A program made the position numbers and the translations under genes. Below are positions 24,610 through 32,253 of a stretch of DNA of 64,000 nucleotides, piece by piece. The stretch is from the NCBI RefSeq assembly GCF_034119845.1, contig NZ_CP139420.1:412001-476000 (forward strand), written 5' to 3'. The DNA is from Flavobacterium sp. NG2 (GTDB lineage Bacteria; Bacteroidota; Bacteroidia; Flavobacteriales; Flavobacteriaceae). Position 1 is the stretch's first letter. The number at the start of each line of letters is the position of its first letter. The notes under the pieces were generated by a model that saw only the letters and a list, made by a program, of their open reading frames with translations, made no database searches and was not told the origin of the DNA.

Positions 24610-25005
24610 CTACTTATTTTTAGCACGATTTTCATAAATGCTCACCATCAAGAAAGTCCCCATTTTACGTGCTCTACGTTTTAATATTTCCACATTTTCG
24701 CCTTCAAAATGCTCCTCCAAAGTTTCAAACCATAAATTCAACCAAATCCCAAATTCATTCGAACTGATGGTATTCCCAAAATGGTCGTCTACTTTATTAT
24801 GCGCTTCCAGCGGATTGCCTTTGTATAGTTTTCCTCCAAAAAGATTAATTTCCCAAAAGTCCGTCAACTTCTCCAAATGAGGCACCCAGTCGGTAATCAT
24901 TTCGTTAAAAAACGGACCAATTTCCTTATCGGCTCTTATTTTATCATAAAAACTACGGACTAAAAGGGAGATGTCTTCTCGGTTTTCGATATTTTTTTTT
25001 GGCAT
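24610..25005 (-). CDS. Group III truncated haemoglobin
   Basis: The 131-residue protein fits group III (trHbP) haemoglobins, small haem proteins linked to oxygen, peroxide or nitric-oxide chemistry in microaerobic cells. Tyr20 (B10) lies in VRSFYDKI, FWEINLFGG is a typical segment, and the proximal histidine is probably His69 in EAHNKVDDHF. Its start codon shares one base with the stop of a membrane-protein gene upstream, so the two are coupled. A divergent-type symmetrical site overlies the promoter, and a Crp/Fnr gene is adjacent. Confidence 0.85.
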   Translation of the reverse strand: MPKKNIENREDISLLVRSFYDKIRADKEIGPFFNEMITDWVPHLEKLTDFWEINLFGGKLYKGNPLEAHNKVDDHFGNTISSNEFGIWLNLWFETLEEHFEGENVEILKRRARKMGTFLMVSIYENRAKNK

Positions 25006-25286
25006 TAGATAGCATTTATGATAATCAGCAATGTATTCACGACAAGGCTTGCTAAGGTAAGATTAAAAATGGTTTTGTGTTTCATTTGTGCCAAGATAGA
25101 AGTATTCGTCAAAATACTAATTAGTACCACAATGGTTAATTGTATCATTTGCCCAATTGAAGTTCCGTTTGCCAGTACACTCATGGCGGCAACACCTCCG
25201 AGGCAGCTTTGCGCCAAAACTACCATAGTAGCAAATCCTATAAAATTATCATCAAACGTTCTGAAAAGGTTGTTGTAAGTTGTCAT
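25005..25286 (-). CDS. Small three-helix membrane protein, coupled to haemoglobin
   Basis: The 93-residue protein is not recognised. It has three hydrophobic helices (about 15-37, 48-68 and 72-92) and little else; Cys28 lies in the first helix. Its stop codon overlaps the haemoglobin ATG (TAATG), so the two proteins are made together and may act together at the inner membrane. It is the first gene after the promoter with the symmetrical Crp/Fnr-like site. Confidence 0.65.
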   Translation of the reverse strand: MTTYNNLFRTFDDNFIGFATMVVLAQSCLGGVAAMSVLANGTSIGQMIQLTIVVLISILTNTSILAQMKHKTIFNLTLASLVVNTLLIIINAI

Positions 25287-25308
25287 AATATCTTGATTTT
25301 TATTACAA

Positions 25309-25316
25309 CAAAGATA
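25309..25316 (-). promoter_or_regulatory. Promoter -7 box for the haemoglobin operon
   Basis: The minus strand reads TATCTTTG, a perfect -7 box about 25 bp before the first ATG of the operon. Confidence 0.65.
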
Positions 25317-25337
25317 AAACCCAACCTCCTGCTCTAT

Positions 25338-25355
25338 TTATGACTCAAATCATAA
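25338..25355. promoter_or_regulatory. Crp/Fnr-like operator upstream of the haemoglobin operon
   Basis: TTATGACTCAAATCATAA is an inverted repeat of TTATGA and TCATAA with 6 bp between, which has the TGA-N6-TCA spacing of FNR and CRP sites. Its centre is about 43 bp upstream of the predicted start of transcription, the usual place for an activator of class II type. It overlaps the stop codon of the adjacent Crp/Fnr gene. Confidence 0.55.
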
Positions 25356-25961
25356 GAACGGCATTTTTCGATATACTTTTCTATTGATGATTTGGAGTTC
25401 CCCTTTTTTCTCCAATGCTTTGATGGTGCGTATCACGGTTTCCACACGCAATCCTGTTAAATCTCCTATTTGTTGTCGAGTAAATTGGATGAGGTATCCA
25501 TTTTCATCCTTTTTAAAATCAAAATGAGCAATGGCATATTCTATCAATCGCAACACTCGATGTTCGGGTTCATGAGTCGAAATCTCTGCAGCCATAACCG
25601 CTTTATAATACAATCGTTGTGCAAGGTTCTCAATAATAGCAAGACTATTGGTAGGATTTTCAGCTAATAATTCAAAAAAACGAGCCTTGGTTATACAAAT
25701 CAATTGAGTGGTTTCAACAGCAATAGCATTGGCAGGATAGACTTGATTGATAAACAAAGGCGGTTCACCAAAACATTGATTTTTATAAAAAATCCCTTGT
25801 GTAAACTCACGACCTTCATCATTATAATTATTCATTTTTACCTCACCCGATAGGATTTGGTAATAATGTGTAGGCATTTGCCCTTCCTCAAAAATAATTT
25901 CTGATTTATTGTATTCCTTGACAATTCCGCCATACGCTTCCAATAAGTCAATCGCAATCAT
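25350..25961 (-). CDS. Crp/Fnr-family transcription regulator
   Basis: The 203-residue protein has an N-terminal cyclic-nucleotide-binding-like fold (about 15-125) and a C-terminal winged helix of Crp type. The recognition region is FTRQQIGDLTGLRVETVIRTIK (about 161-182). No cysteine cluster for an Fe-S centre is evident at the N-terminus, so it is not a classical FNR; the signal is unknown. It sits just upstream of the haemoglobin operon on the same strand and probably controls it through the symmetrical site next to its stop codon. It has its own promoter box. Confidence 0.85.
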   Translation of the reverse strand: MIAIDLLEAYGGIVKEYNKSEIIFEEGQMPTHYYQILSGEVKMNNYNDEGREFTQGIFYKNQCFGEPPLFINQVYPANAIAVETTQLICITKARFFELLAENPTNSLAIIENLAQRLYYKAVMAAEISTHEPEHRVLRLIEYAIAHFDFKKDENGYLIQFTRQQIGDLTGLRVETVIRTIKALEKKGELQIINRKVYRKMPFL

Positions 25962-25989
25962 AAATTTGAATTTAATAATTTTGGTTTTA

Positions 25990-25997
25990 CAAATATA
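25990..25997 (-). promoter_or_regulatory. Promoter -7 box for the Crp/Fnr gene
   Basis: The minus strand reads TATATTTG, matching TAnnTTTG, about 30 bp before the ATG. Confidence 0.6.
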
Positions 25998-26038
25998 GTC
26001 CTTGCTCTTCTAAAAAAAGCTTTTACTTTTACAACCTG

Positions 26039-26770
26039 ATGCAAAATAACAACAACCTATATCAAGAAATAGTAAATGCTAAAGCCAACAAAAAAAAGCT
26101 TCTAGCCATTTTATTAGACCCCGATAAAATCATTTGGGAACAACTAGAACTATTAATTGGTAACATTATTCAATCGCCTGCTACCCATATTTTTATTGGC
26201 GGAAGCCTAGTTAAAAGCGACAGAATTGACGAATTAATTATCCGTTTAAAACAAAAAATAAAGTTACCTATCGTACTTTTTCCTGGACATCCTTCACAAA
26301 TTTCAAAAGAAGCAGATGGAATTTTATTTCTTTCGTTGCTATCAGGTCGCAATCCAGATTTTTTAATAGAACATCAAGTGAAAGCTGCACCAATTTTAAA
26401 ACAAAGCCAACTCGAAATCATGCCAACTGCCTACCTTTTGATTGAAAGCGGCACCATTACAGCGGTTGAAAAGGTAAGCCAAACTAAACCTATAGAACGA
26501 AACAATCTAAATCTAGCTTTAGCAACAGCCCAGGCCGCCGAAATGATGGGAAACAAACTCATTTACCTAGAAGCAGGCAGTGGAGCACAAAAAGTAGTAC
26601 CAACAGAAATGGTTGAACTAATTTCTGAAAACCTTACTATTCCAGTAATCGTTGGCGGCGGCATTATCACTTTTGAACAAATAAATAATATATACAAATC
26701 AGGAGCCGACCTAGTCGTCATTGGCACCGCTTTCGAAAAAGACTTGAATTTTTTTAAATCTAAACTTTGA
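26039..26770 (+). CDS. Geranylgeranylglyceryl phosphate synthase family protein
   Basis: The 243-residue TIM-barrel prenyltransferase belongs to the GGGPS/PcrB family, which joins a polyprenyl group to glycerol-1-phosphate. The early LLDPDK (25-30) binds metal and substrate, LIYLEAGSGA and IPVIVGGGI form the phosphate pocket. In archaea this makes membrane lipids. Bacteroidota members form a separate class whose end product in the cell is unclear. It is divergent from the Crp/Fnr gene, and a strong hairpin repeat follows it. Confidence 0.9.
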   Translation: MQNNNNLYQEIVNAKANKKKLLAILLDPDKIIWEQLELLIGNIIQSPATHIFIGGSLVKSDRIDELIIRLKQKIKLPIVLFPGHPSQISKEADGILFLSLLSGRNPDFLIEHQVKAAPILKQSQLEIMPTAYLLIESGTITAVEKVSQTKPIERNNLNLALATAQAAEMMGNKLIYLEAGSGAQKVVPTEMVELISENLTIPVIVGGGIITFEQINNIYKSGADLVVIGTAFEKDLNFFKSKL

Positions 26771-26792
26771 CGCAAATACATATTGAAAACAA

Positions 26793-26944
26793 CCGCAGAT
26801 TGCTTCGCCCGTTCGTGGTCACTCGGGTTGCAAATTTATTTTGTAGTTACGGTTACATTAATTAGCGCTATTTCCGCTTTAAGCGGCGTGTAAATAATTA
26901 AAATTGCGACCCGAGTGACCACGAACGGGCGAAGCAATCTGCGG
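26793..26944. repeat. Long inverted repeat, MITE-like
   Basis: Arms of 41 nt (26793-26833 and 26904-26944) pair with a single mismatch; the outermost part reads CCGCAGATTGCTTCGCCCG. The 70-bp centre holds a smaller GCCGCTT/AAGCGG-like fold (CCGCTTTAAGCGG). The element is GC-rich at its arms and unlike its surroundings. It lies between GGGPS and pnuC and codes for nothing. Confidence 0.85.
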
Positions 26945-27001
26945 TAAAAAACGCAATGTAATTGCTCTATCAAAAATCGTTAATCCTCAATCATAAATCA
27001 A

Positions 27002-27631
27002 ATGCTAGATTTCTTCTTAAGCGCTTACCAAAACACCCCTATGAATCAAATCATTTTAGAATTCATAGCTTTTGTCTGTGGTATTTGGAGCGTAGTATTA
27101 GCTAAAAAACAAAACATTTTAGTATATCCCATTGGGTTAATTGCCACAGTAATTACGGTTTACTTACTCTTTTTAGCAGGTTATTTAGGCGATATGTTAA
27201 TTAACGGTTATTTTTCCATCATGAGTATTTACGGCTGGTACCGATGGGCAAAAAAGGATAAAAACGACAAGCATATTCCAATTTCAAGAACAACTTTGAA
27301 GGAAAAACTAATTGGATTGATACTCTTTATTCTAACCATTTTTGTTGTTTATGCCGTTTACATCACGTTTGATTACCCAATAAACTGGGATAATTATGTT
27401 GATATTTTCACTTCTGGATTATTTTTTACAGGAATGTGGTTTATGGCTAATAAGAAAATTGAGAACTGGACATTGTGGATCATTGCCGATGCTATTGCTA
27501 CTCCTTTATATGCTTATAGAGGTCTCGGAATGTTATCATTACAATACTTAATTTTTACATTTTTGGCTATTGCAGCCTATCAAGAATGGCGAAAAATATT
27601 AAAATATGAAAAGGAGGCAATAATTGTTTAG
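27002..27631 (+). CDS. pnuC: PnuC-family vitamin-precursor transporter
   Basis: The 209-residue inner-membrane protein has about seven hydrophobic helices and PnuC features: a first helix with ending GIWSVVLAKKQN, the SIYGWYRWAKK motif near 78-88, and a late WTLWIIADAIATPLYAYRG region. PnuC proteins let nicotinamide riboside, or in Bacteroidota sometimes thiamine (PnuT), pass down its gradient. No riboswitch is seen here, but a TPP riboswitch with a receptor lies 5 kb downstream, so thiamine cannot be excluded. The next gene is DUF4301, 80 bp away. Confidence 0.85.
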   Translation: MLDFFLSAYQNTPMNQIILEFIAFVCGIWSVVLAKKQNILVYPIGLIATVITVYLLFLAGYLGDMLINGYFSIMSIYGWYRWAKKDKNDKHIPISRTTLKEKLIGLILFILTIFVVYAVYITFDYPINWDNYVDIFTSGLFFTGMWFMANKKIENWTLWIIADAIATPLYAYRGLGMLSLQYLIFTFLAIAAYQEWRKILKYEKEAIIV

Positions 27632-27711
27632 GCAACTAATTTAAAAATGTTAAATTTACCGCCCAAGTTGGAAAAAGAATTTAACAATTGTTTTTCAAAA
27701 AATAAGTAGGT

Positions 27712-29310
27712 ATGAATAATACAGTAAAATCGCAAGTATTGGAGTTAGACGGAGTTGATTTAGGGTTTTCGGAAGCTGATTATAAACAAATCGCTGAACA
27801 AGGTATTCCATTAGAAAACGTAAAAAGACAATTGGGATTCTTGAAAAACGGAATTGCGAAGACTAATTTATATGCACATGCTAGCTTAGGCAACGGCATT
27901 ATCAATTTGTCAGAAAGTGATTTTCATACACGCGCTTTATTTTTTGACGCCAATAAATCCAAACTAAAACTATTAAAGTTTGTTCCTGCTTCGGGTGCAG
28001 CAACTAGAATGTTTAAGTTTTTGAACGCTTTCTTGAATGATTTTGACATTGAAAACGAAACTATAAATGCCTATATCAACAGAAAAAAGGCCAACGATTT
28101 AGCTGTTTTTATTGTCGGGATGGATAAATTTCCATTCTTTGAAGAAGTTTACACAAAACTCAAAGAAGTCTATCCTAACTTTGATTCTTTAAGTAGAGAT
28201 TATAAAAATTACTATTTCATAAAAATATTACTCTCACCCGATTACTTTGATTTTGCCAATAAACCAAAAGGGATTTTACCTTTTCATGTTTATTTAAATA
28301 ACATTGCCACTCCAATAGAAGAACATTTATATGAATGTGGTTATTATTCTAGTGTGAATGGAATATCGAATCTTCATTTCACTGTATCCGAATCTCATTT
28401 GTCACAATTTGAATCTATATTAAGCTCCGTAAAACATTTAGTTGAAAAAGAAACACAAACTAAAGTTACGGTAAATTATTCTTTCCAGGATAAATCGACC
28501 GATACTATTGCAGTCGATATGATGAATAATCCTTTTAGAGATGAAAAAGGAAAATTAGTATTTAGACCAGGGGGTCACGGTGCTTTGATACAAAATTTAA
28601 ATTCCTTAGATGCTGACATAATTTTTGTAAAAAATATCGACAATGTAATTTTACACAATAATGAAAATATCGCCTTATACAAAAAAGCATTGGCTGGAAT
28701 TTTACTTGATATTCAGCACCAAGTATTTGACTATTTAAATCTAATTGAAAAAGGAACATTTACTGAGGATAAAATTGCCGAAATAACACAATTCTTTAAA
28801 GCAAAATTAAATCGAGAGATCTCATCTGACTTTGAAAAAAACACATTTGAAGACAAAGTTGAATTTATTAAAAATGCACTAAACAGACCCATCCGTGTTT
28901 GTGGAATGGTAAAAAACGAGGGCGAGCCGGGAGGTGGACCTTTTTGGGTTTTGAACGACAAAAATGAAGCATCTTTACAAATAGTAGAATCAAATCAAAT
29001 AGATATATCAGATAAAAACCAAGCCAAGATACTCAATGAATCGACACATTTCAATCCAGTTGATTTAGTTTGTGGAATCAAAAACCACAAAGGAGAAAAG
29101 TTCGATTTGACTCAGTTTATTGACCATAATAGTGGCTTTGTGGTAGACAAAAATGTGGGCGGAGTAGCCATAAAAGGTTATGAACTACCGGGCTTATGGA
29201 ATGGTGCTATGGCTCAATGGCTTACTATTTTTGCACAAGTTCCATTGCTGACTTTTAATCCCGTAAAAACGGTCAATGATTTGCTGAAACCAGCACATCA
29301 AAGAGATTAG
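27712..29310 (+). CDS. DUF4301 family protein
   Basis: The 532-residue cytoplasmic protein matches the DUF4301 family known from Bacteroidota. Visible landmarks are KFVPASGAATRMFK (about 85-98), resembling a nucleotide-sugar-transferase-like loop, FRPGGHGALIQNLN and a GEPGGGPFWV segment near 402-411. These look like substrate-binding loops of a nucleotidyltransferase, but this is inference. It follows pnuC and precedes the ArfB-like gene by 14 bp, so the three may share a transcript. Function unknown. Confidence 0.75.
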   Translation: MNNTVKSQVLELDGVDLGFSEADYKQIAEQGIPLENVKRQLGFLKNGIAKTNLYAHASLGNGIINLSESDFHTRALFFDANKSKLKLLKFVPASGAATRMFKFLNAFLNDFDIENETINAYINRKKANDLAVFIVGMDKFPFFEEVYTKLKEVYPNFDSLSRDYKNYYFIKILLSPDYFDFANKPKGILPFHVYLNNIATPIEEHLYECGYYSSVNGISNLHFTVSESHLSQFESILSSVKHLVEKETQTKVTVNYSFQDKSTDTIAVDMMNNPFRDEKGKLVFRPGGHGALIQNLNSLDADIIFVKNIDNVILHNNENIALYKKALAGILLDIQHQVFDYLNLIEKGTFTEDKIAEITQFFKAKLNREISSDFEKNTFEDKVEFIKNALNRPIRVCGMVKNEGEPGGGPFWVLNDKNEASLQIVESNQIDISDKNQAKILNESTHFNPVDLVCGIKNHKGEKFDLTQFIDHNSGFVVDKNVGGVAIKGYELPGLWNGAMAQWLTIFAQVPLLTFNPVKTVNDLLKPAHQRD

Positions 29311-29324
29311 TTTTCCAATCAAGC

Positions 29325-29729
29325 ATGAACATTGAGAAACTCATAAAGGAATTAGATTTTAAAGCCGTTCGTAGCAGTGGTGCTGGCGGTCAAAATGTAA
29401 ATAAAGTATCTTCTAAAGTTATTTTGTCATTTGACTTGAATAAATCTGAAGGACTCACTAGTGAGGAAAAAATACTATTAGAAACTAAGCTAAGCTCCAG
29501 ATTAACAAACGATAACATTATGACTCTTCAATGTGACGAAGACCGAAGTCAATTGAAAAACAAGAGCATCGTTGTTAAGCGATTTTTAGCTATAATCGAA
29601 CAAGGGTTAGTAATTCCGAAGATTAGAAAATCAACAAAAATCCCAAAATCTGCCATTAAAAAAAGATTAAAAAACAAGAAAAATACCGCCAAAATTAAGG
29701 ATTTCAGAAAAAAACCTAATTTAGACTAA
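29325..29729 (+). CDS. arfB: ArfB-like peptidyl-tRNA hydrolase (RF-1 domain)
   Basis: The 134-residue protein has the class I release-factor core with GGQ at 21-23 (SSGAGGQNVNKVSSKV) and a basic C-terminal tail (KSAIKKRLKNKKNTAKIKDFRKK) that enters the empty mRNA channel. ArfB/YaeJ proteins rescue ribosomes stalled on broken messages. The lack of a codon-recognition domain separates it from RF1 and RF2. It lies 14 bp after the DUF4301 gene. Confidence 0.88.
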   Translation: MNIEKLIKELDFKAVRSSGAGGQNVNKVSSKVILSFDLNKSEGLTSEEKILLETKLSSRLTNDNIMTLQCDEDRSQLKNKSIVVKRFLAIIEQGLVIPKIRKSTKIPKSAIKKRLKNKKNTAKIKDFRKKPNLD

Positions 29730-29800
29730 ATTTCCACCCTACATATCAGCATAATTAATAAGATTAATTGTATATTGAACATTGTAAAACAGGGTGTGAA

Positions 29801-31570
29801 ATGAAAGAAAAGGTAAAATCACTTATTCAAAAAATAACTCGCTCTACGAGGTTAAAAAAATCGATTTTTATTCCTTTTTTCGTGTTTATATTTTTGTTCA
29901 TAGTTATTACCATAATAAGTCTATATCAATTACAGAAAATAGCTATTGAAAAAGATGTTAGCTATGAATACGAAAACATCGATACGATGTTTAAGGATAA
30001 AATACAATCCGAAGCGATTAGTCTGCGGTTGTTTATGGACGGACTTAGCGCCAGTGATGTTGTTATAAACGCCTTAAAACAAAATGATAGAAAGACATTA
30101 CAGAAAATTTCAAGCCCCTATTTTAAAAAATTAAAAAAAGATTTAGATTCCGATTTATTAACCTTTATTTCAACTGAGGGTGAAGTTCTTCTACGAGCAA
30201 ACTTAATCGATAAGTTTGGAGATTACTGGAATGAACGTGTTTTATTTCAAAAATCGTCTGCAACAGGCTTAAGTTATTTCTACATTGAATCTGGAACTTA
30301 TTCTGATGTGAATTTAAGAGTGATATTACCTGTTCGAGACAAAACTAATTCCATAGTTGGCTACATTACTGTTGGCAAGAACTTCAACAAGATTTTACAA
30401 CAAACAGCAAATCAAACTCATATGGATTACCTTTTTTTGGTAAAGAAAAAAAAGTTAAATCCTAAAAGAAGAAAAGATAGTATTCAAAAAAATGGTTTGT
30501 TTCAAAAAGGAAATGACAGCTTAGTTATTGGTTGGTCGACATTTCCAGAAAAAATTAAGTACCCAAAAGAAATAATAGAGGAAAAATTAACATCTGATTC
30601 AATATCAAACCTAAAGTTAAACGATAACAATTATTTATCAAAATCATTCACTTTGATGAATTTTGATAAAACAGAATTTGGCTATGTCTTTATTCTACAT
30701 GACAGCTCACTACATTTTGATGACTTAAAGAGAATTATCATTTTTATTACTTTAATTTCCTTTTTAATGATTTTTGTCTTGTGTATTTTATTTAATAAAA
30801 TTTTAGATCGAGTAGAAAAAAACATTTACGAACAAAATCTAAAACTAAAATTAGAATTAAAAAAAAGAATCGAAGTTGACAAGAAATTGATCATCAACAA
30901 TAACGAATTGAAACAGTTGACACTTATTGCCTCTCATGACCTAAGAAGCCCCTTAACATGTCTCGAAGGCTTACTTGAACTCCTAAAAGAGGAAGGCATA
31001 GATTCAGAAATAAGTATAGAAATAATTAACAATGCAGGTTCTAGTATTCAATTGATGAAAGAAACAATCGATAGCTTGACAACAATTGTCAGACAAAAGG
31101 AAAGTTTTGTAGAAAATGTTGATAGCAGACAAGATATTCAGCAAATATTTGATCAAGTCATTTTACAAATGAAATATCTTATTGATGAAAAACAAATTGA
31201 GGTAAAATCAGATTTCTCATCATGCCCATCACTTGTGATAAAAGATATACATTTAAAGAGTATATTACAAAACATTCTAAGCAACTCGATAAAATATGCC
31301 ACTGAGGATACTGAAAAAAAGCGAATTATCGAAGTTTCAACCAAAAAATCAAACGAGAATTGCTTAATTATTATCAAAGATAATGGGATAGGATTTGATT
31401 CTGAATTTCAAAAAGACAATCTTTTCAAACCTTTTAAACGTTTTCATCACGAAAAAACAGGAAGTGGAATTGGGTTGTATTTAACAAAATTAATTGTAGA
31501 AAACTACAATGGAACTATTCAAATTTACAGTAAAACTGGGGTTGGTACAACCGTTACAATAAAAATATAA
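29801..31570 (+). CDS. Membrane sensor histidine kinase
   Basis: From the ATG at 29801 the protein has 589 residues. Two membrane helices (about 14-40 and 313-335) enclose a large extracytoplasmic sensor domain with a dCache-like pattern (LLTFISTEGEVLLRAN, IVGYITVGK). The kinase core has the H-box SHDLRSP and an ATP-binding region with NILSNSIKYA, DNGIGFD and GSGIGLYLTK. A TTG 33 bp upstream is a weaker start. It is followed after 2 bp by its response regulator. The signal it senses is unknown. Confidence 0.88.
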   Translation: MKEKVKSLIQKITRSTRLKKSIFIPFFVFIFLFIVITIISLYQLQKIAIEKDVSYEYENIDTMFKDKIQSEAISLRLFMDGLSASDVVINALKQNDRKTLQKISSPYFKKLKKDLDSDLLTFISTEGEVLLRANLIDKFGDYWNERVLFQKSSATGLSYFYIESGTYSDVNLRVILPVRDKTNSIVGYITVGKNFNKILQQTANQTHMDYLFLVKKKKLNPKRRKDSIQKNGLFQKGNDSLVIGWSTFPEKIKYPKEIIEEKLTSDSISNLKLNDNNYLSKSFTLMNFDKTEFGYVFILHDSSLHFDDLKRIIIFITLISFLMIFVLCILFNKILDRVEKNIYEQNLKLKLELKKRIEVDKKLIINNNELKQLTLIASHDLRSPLTCLEGLLELLKEEGIDSEISIEIINNAGSSIQLMKETIDSLTTIVRQKESFVENVDSRQDIQQIFDQVILQMKYLIDEKQIEVKSDFSSCPSLVIKDIHLKSILQNILSNSIKYATEDTEKKRIIEVSTKKSNENCLIIIKDNGIGFDSEFQKDNLFKPFKRFHHEKTGSGIGLYLTKLIVENYNGTIQIYSKTGVGTTVTIKI

Positions 31571-31572
31571 AA

Positions 31573-31962
31573 ATGAAAACACCTGATTTCATATTAATTG
31601 ATGATGACAAAATAATGTTGTTTTTAATTGAATTAGAGATAAAAAAACACTTTAAAAACTGCATATCCCTTAGCTTTACCAAAGCTGATGATGCTGTTAG
31701 ATATATCCAAGAAAATAAAAGTGAATTAACTCATTCCATAATTTTACTGGATTTAAACATGCCAGTTATGAATGGTTTTCAAGTATTAGAAATTTTAAAT
31801 CTAAATTCTACGGAATTGAAAGTGATCATTGTTACAAGCTCTATCTCAGAAGACGACAAAGCAAAAACGATGGGCTATTCTTTTGTTTTGGATTATATGA
31901 ATAAACCAATTAAAGGCTTGGATTTACAATCGCTATTAATGTCAAATATGAATTGCACTTAA
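31573..31962 (+). CDS. Single-domain response regulator (receiver)
   Basis: The 129-residue protein is only a receiver domain: DDDK at 10-13, LLDLNMPVMNGF with the phosphoryl-accepting Asp near 57, Thr/Ser at VTSS and Lys in NKPI. There is no DNA-binding domain, so it must act by protein contact or relay phosphate further, as CheY- or Rcp1-like proteins do. It is co-transcribed with the preceding kinase, 2 bp apart. Confidence 0.88.
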   Translation: MKTPDFILIDDDKIMLFLIELEIKKHFKNCISLSFTKADDAVRYIQENKSELTHSIILLDLNMPVMNGFQVLEILNLNSTELKVIIVTSSISEDDKAKTMGYSFVLDYMNKPIKGLDLQSLLMSNMNCT

Positions 31963-32037
31963 AAGAAAACTTCCATATAACAAACTTAATAGTTCCGAAC
32001 TAAATTTTAAAAGCAGCGTTTTAAACAAAATCTTTTG

Positions 32038-32045
32038 TAATTTTG
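32038..32045 (+). promoter_or_regulatory. Promoter -7 box ahead of the TPP riboswitch
   Basis: TAATTTTG matches TAnnTTTG and lies just before the riboswitch, so transcription should start almost at its first helix. Confidence 0.6.
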
Positions 32046-32051
32046 CGCCGT

Positions 32052-32158
32052 CTCAAAGGGGTGCTTATATCTGAATACATTTTAAAAACTGAAATACATT
32101 CAAATTAAGGCTGAGATCATACCCAACGAACCTGGACGAGTAATGTTGTCAAGGGAAA
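32052..32158 (+). promoter_or_regulatory. TPP riboswitch (THI element)
   Basis: All conserved parts are in order: GGGGTGC near 32058, CTGAGA (32111-32116), ACCC (32121-32124), GAACCTG (32128-32134), GTAAT, and the closing AGGGA (32152-32156) that pairs with the opening strand. It lies about 95 bp upstream of the TonB receptor gene and should lower its expression when thiamine pyrophosphate is plentiful. Confidence 0.93.
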
Positions 32159-32253
32159 AATGATAAAACAGAATATCGGTTGTTTTTATCAAACCAAAAT
32201 ATCAATTAACAAAAAGAATAATTCCCCCTTTTATTCGTAATATCTATTTACGG

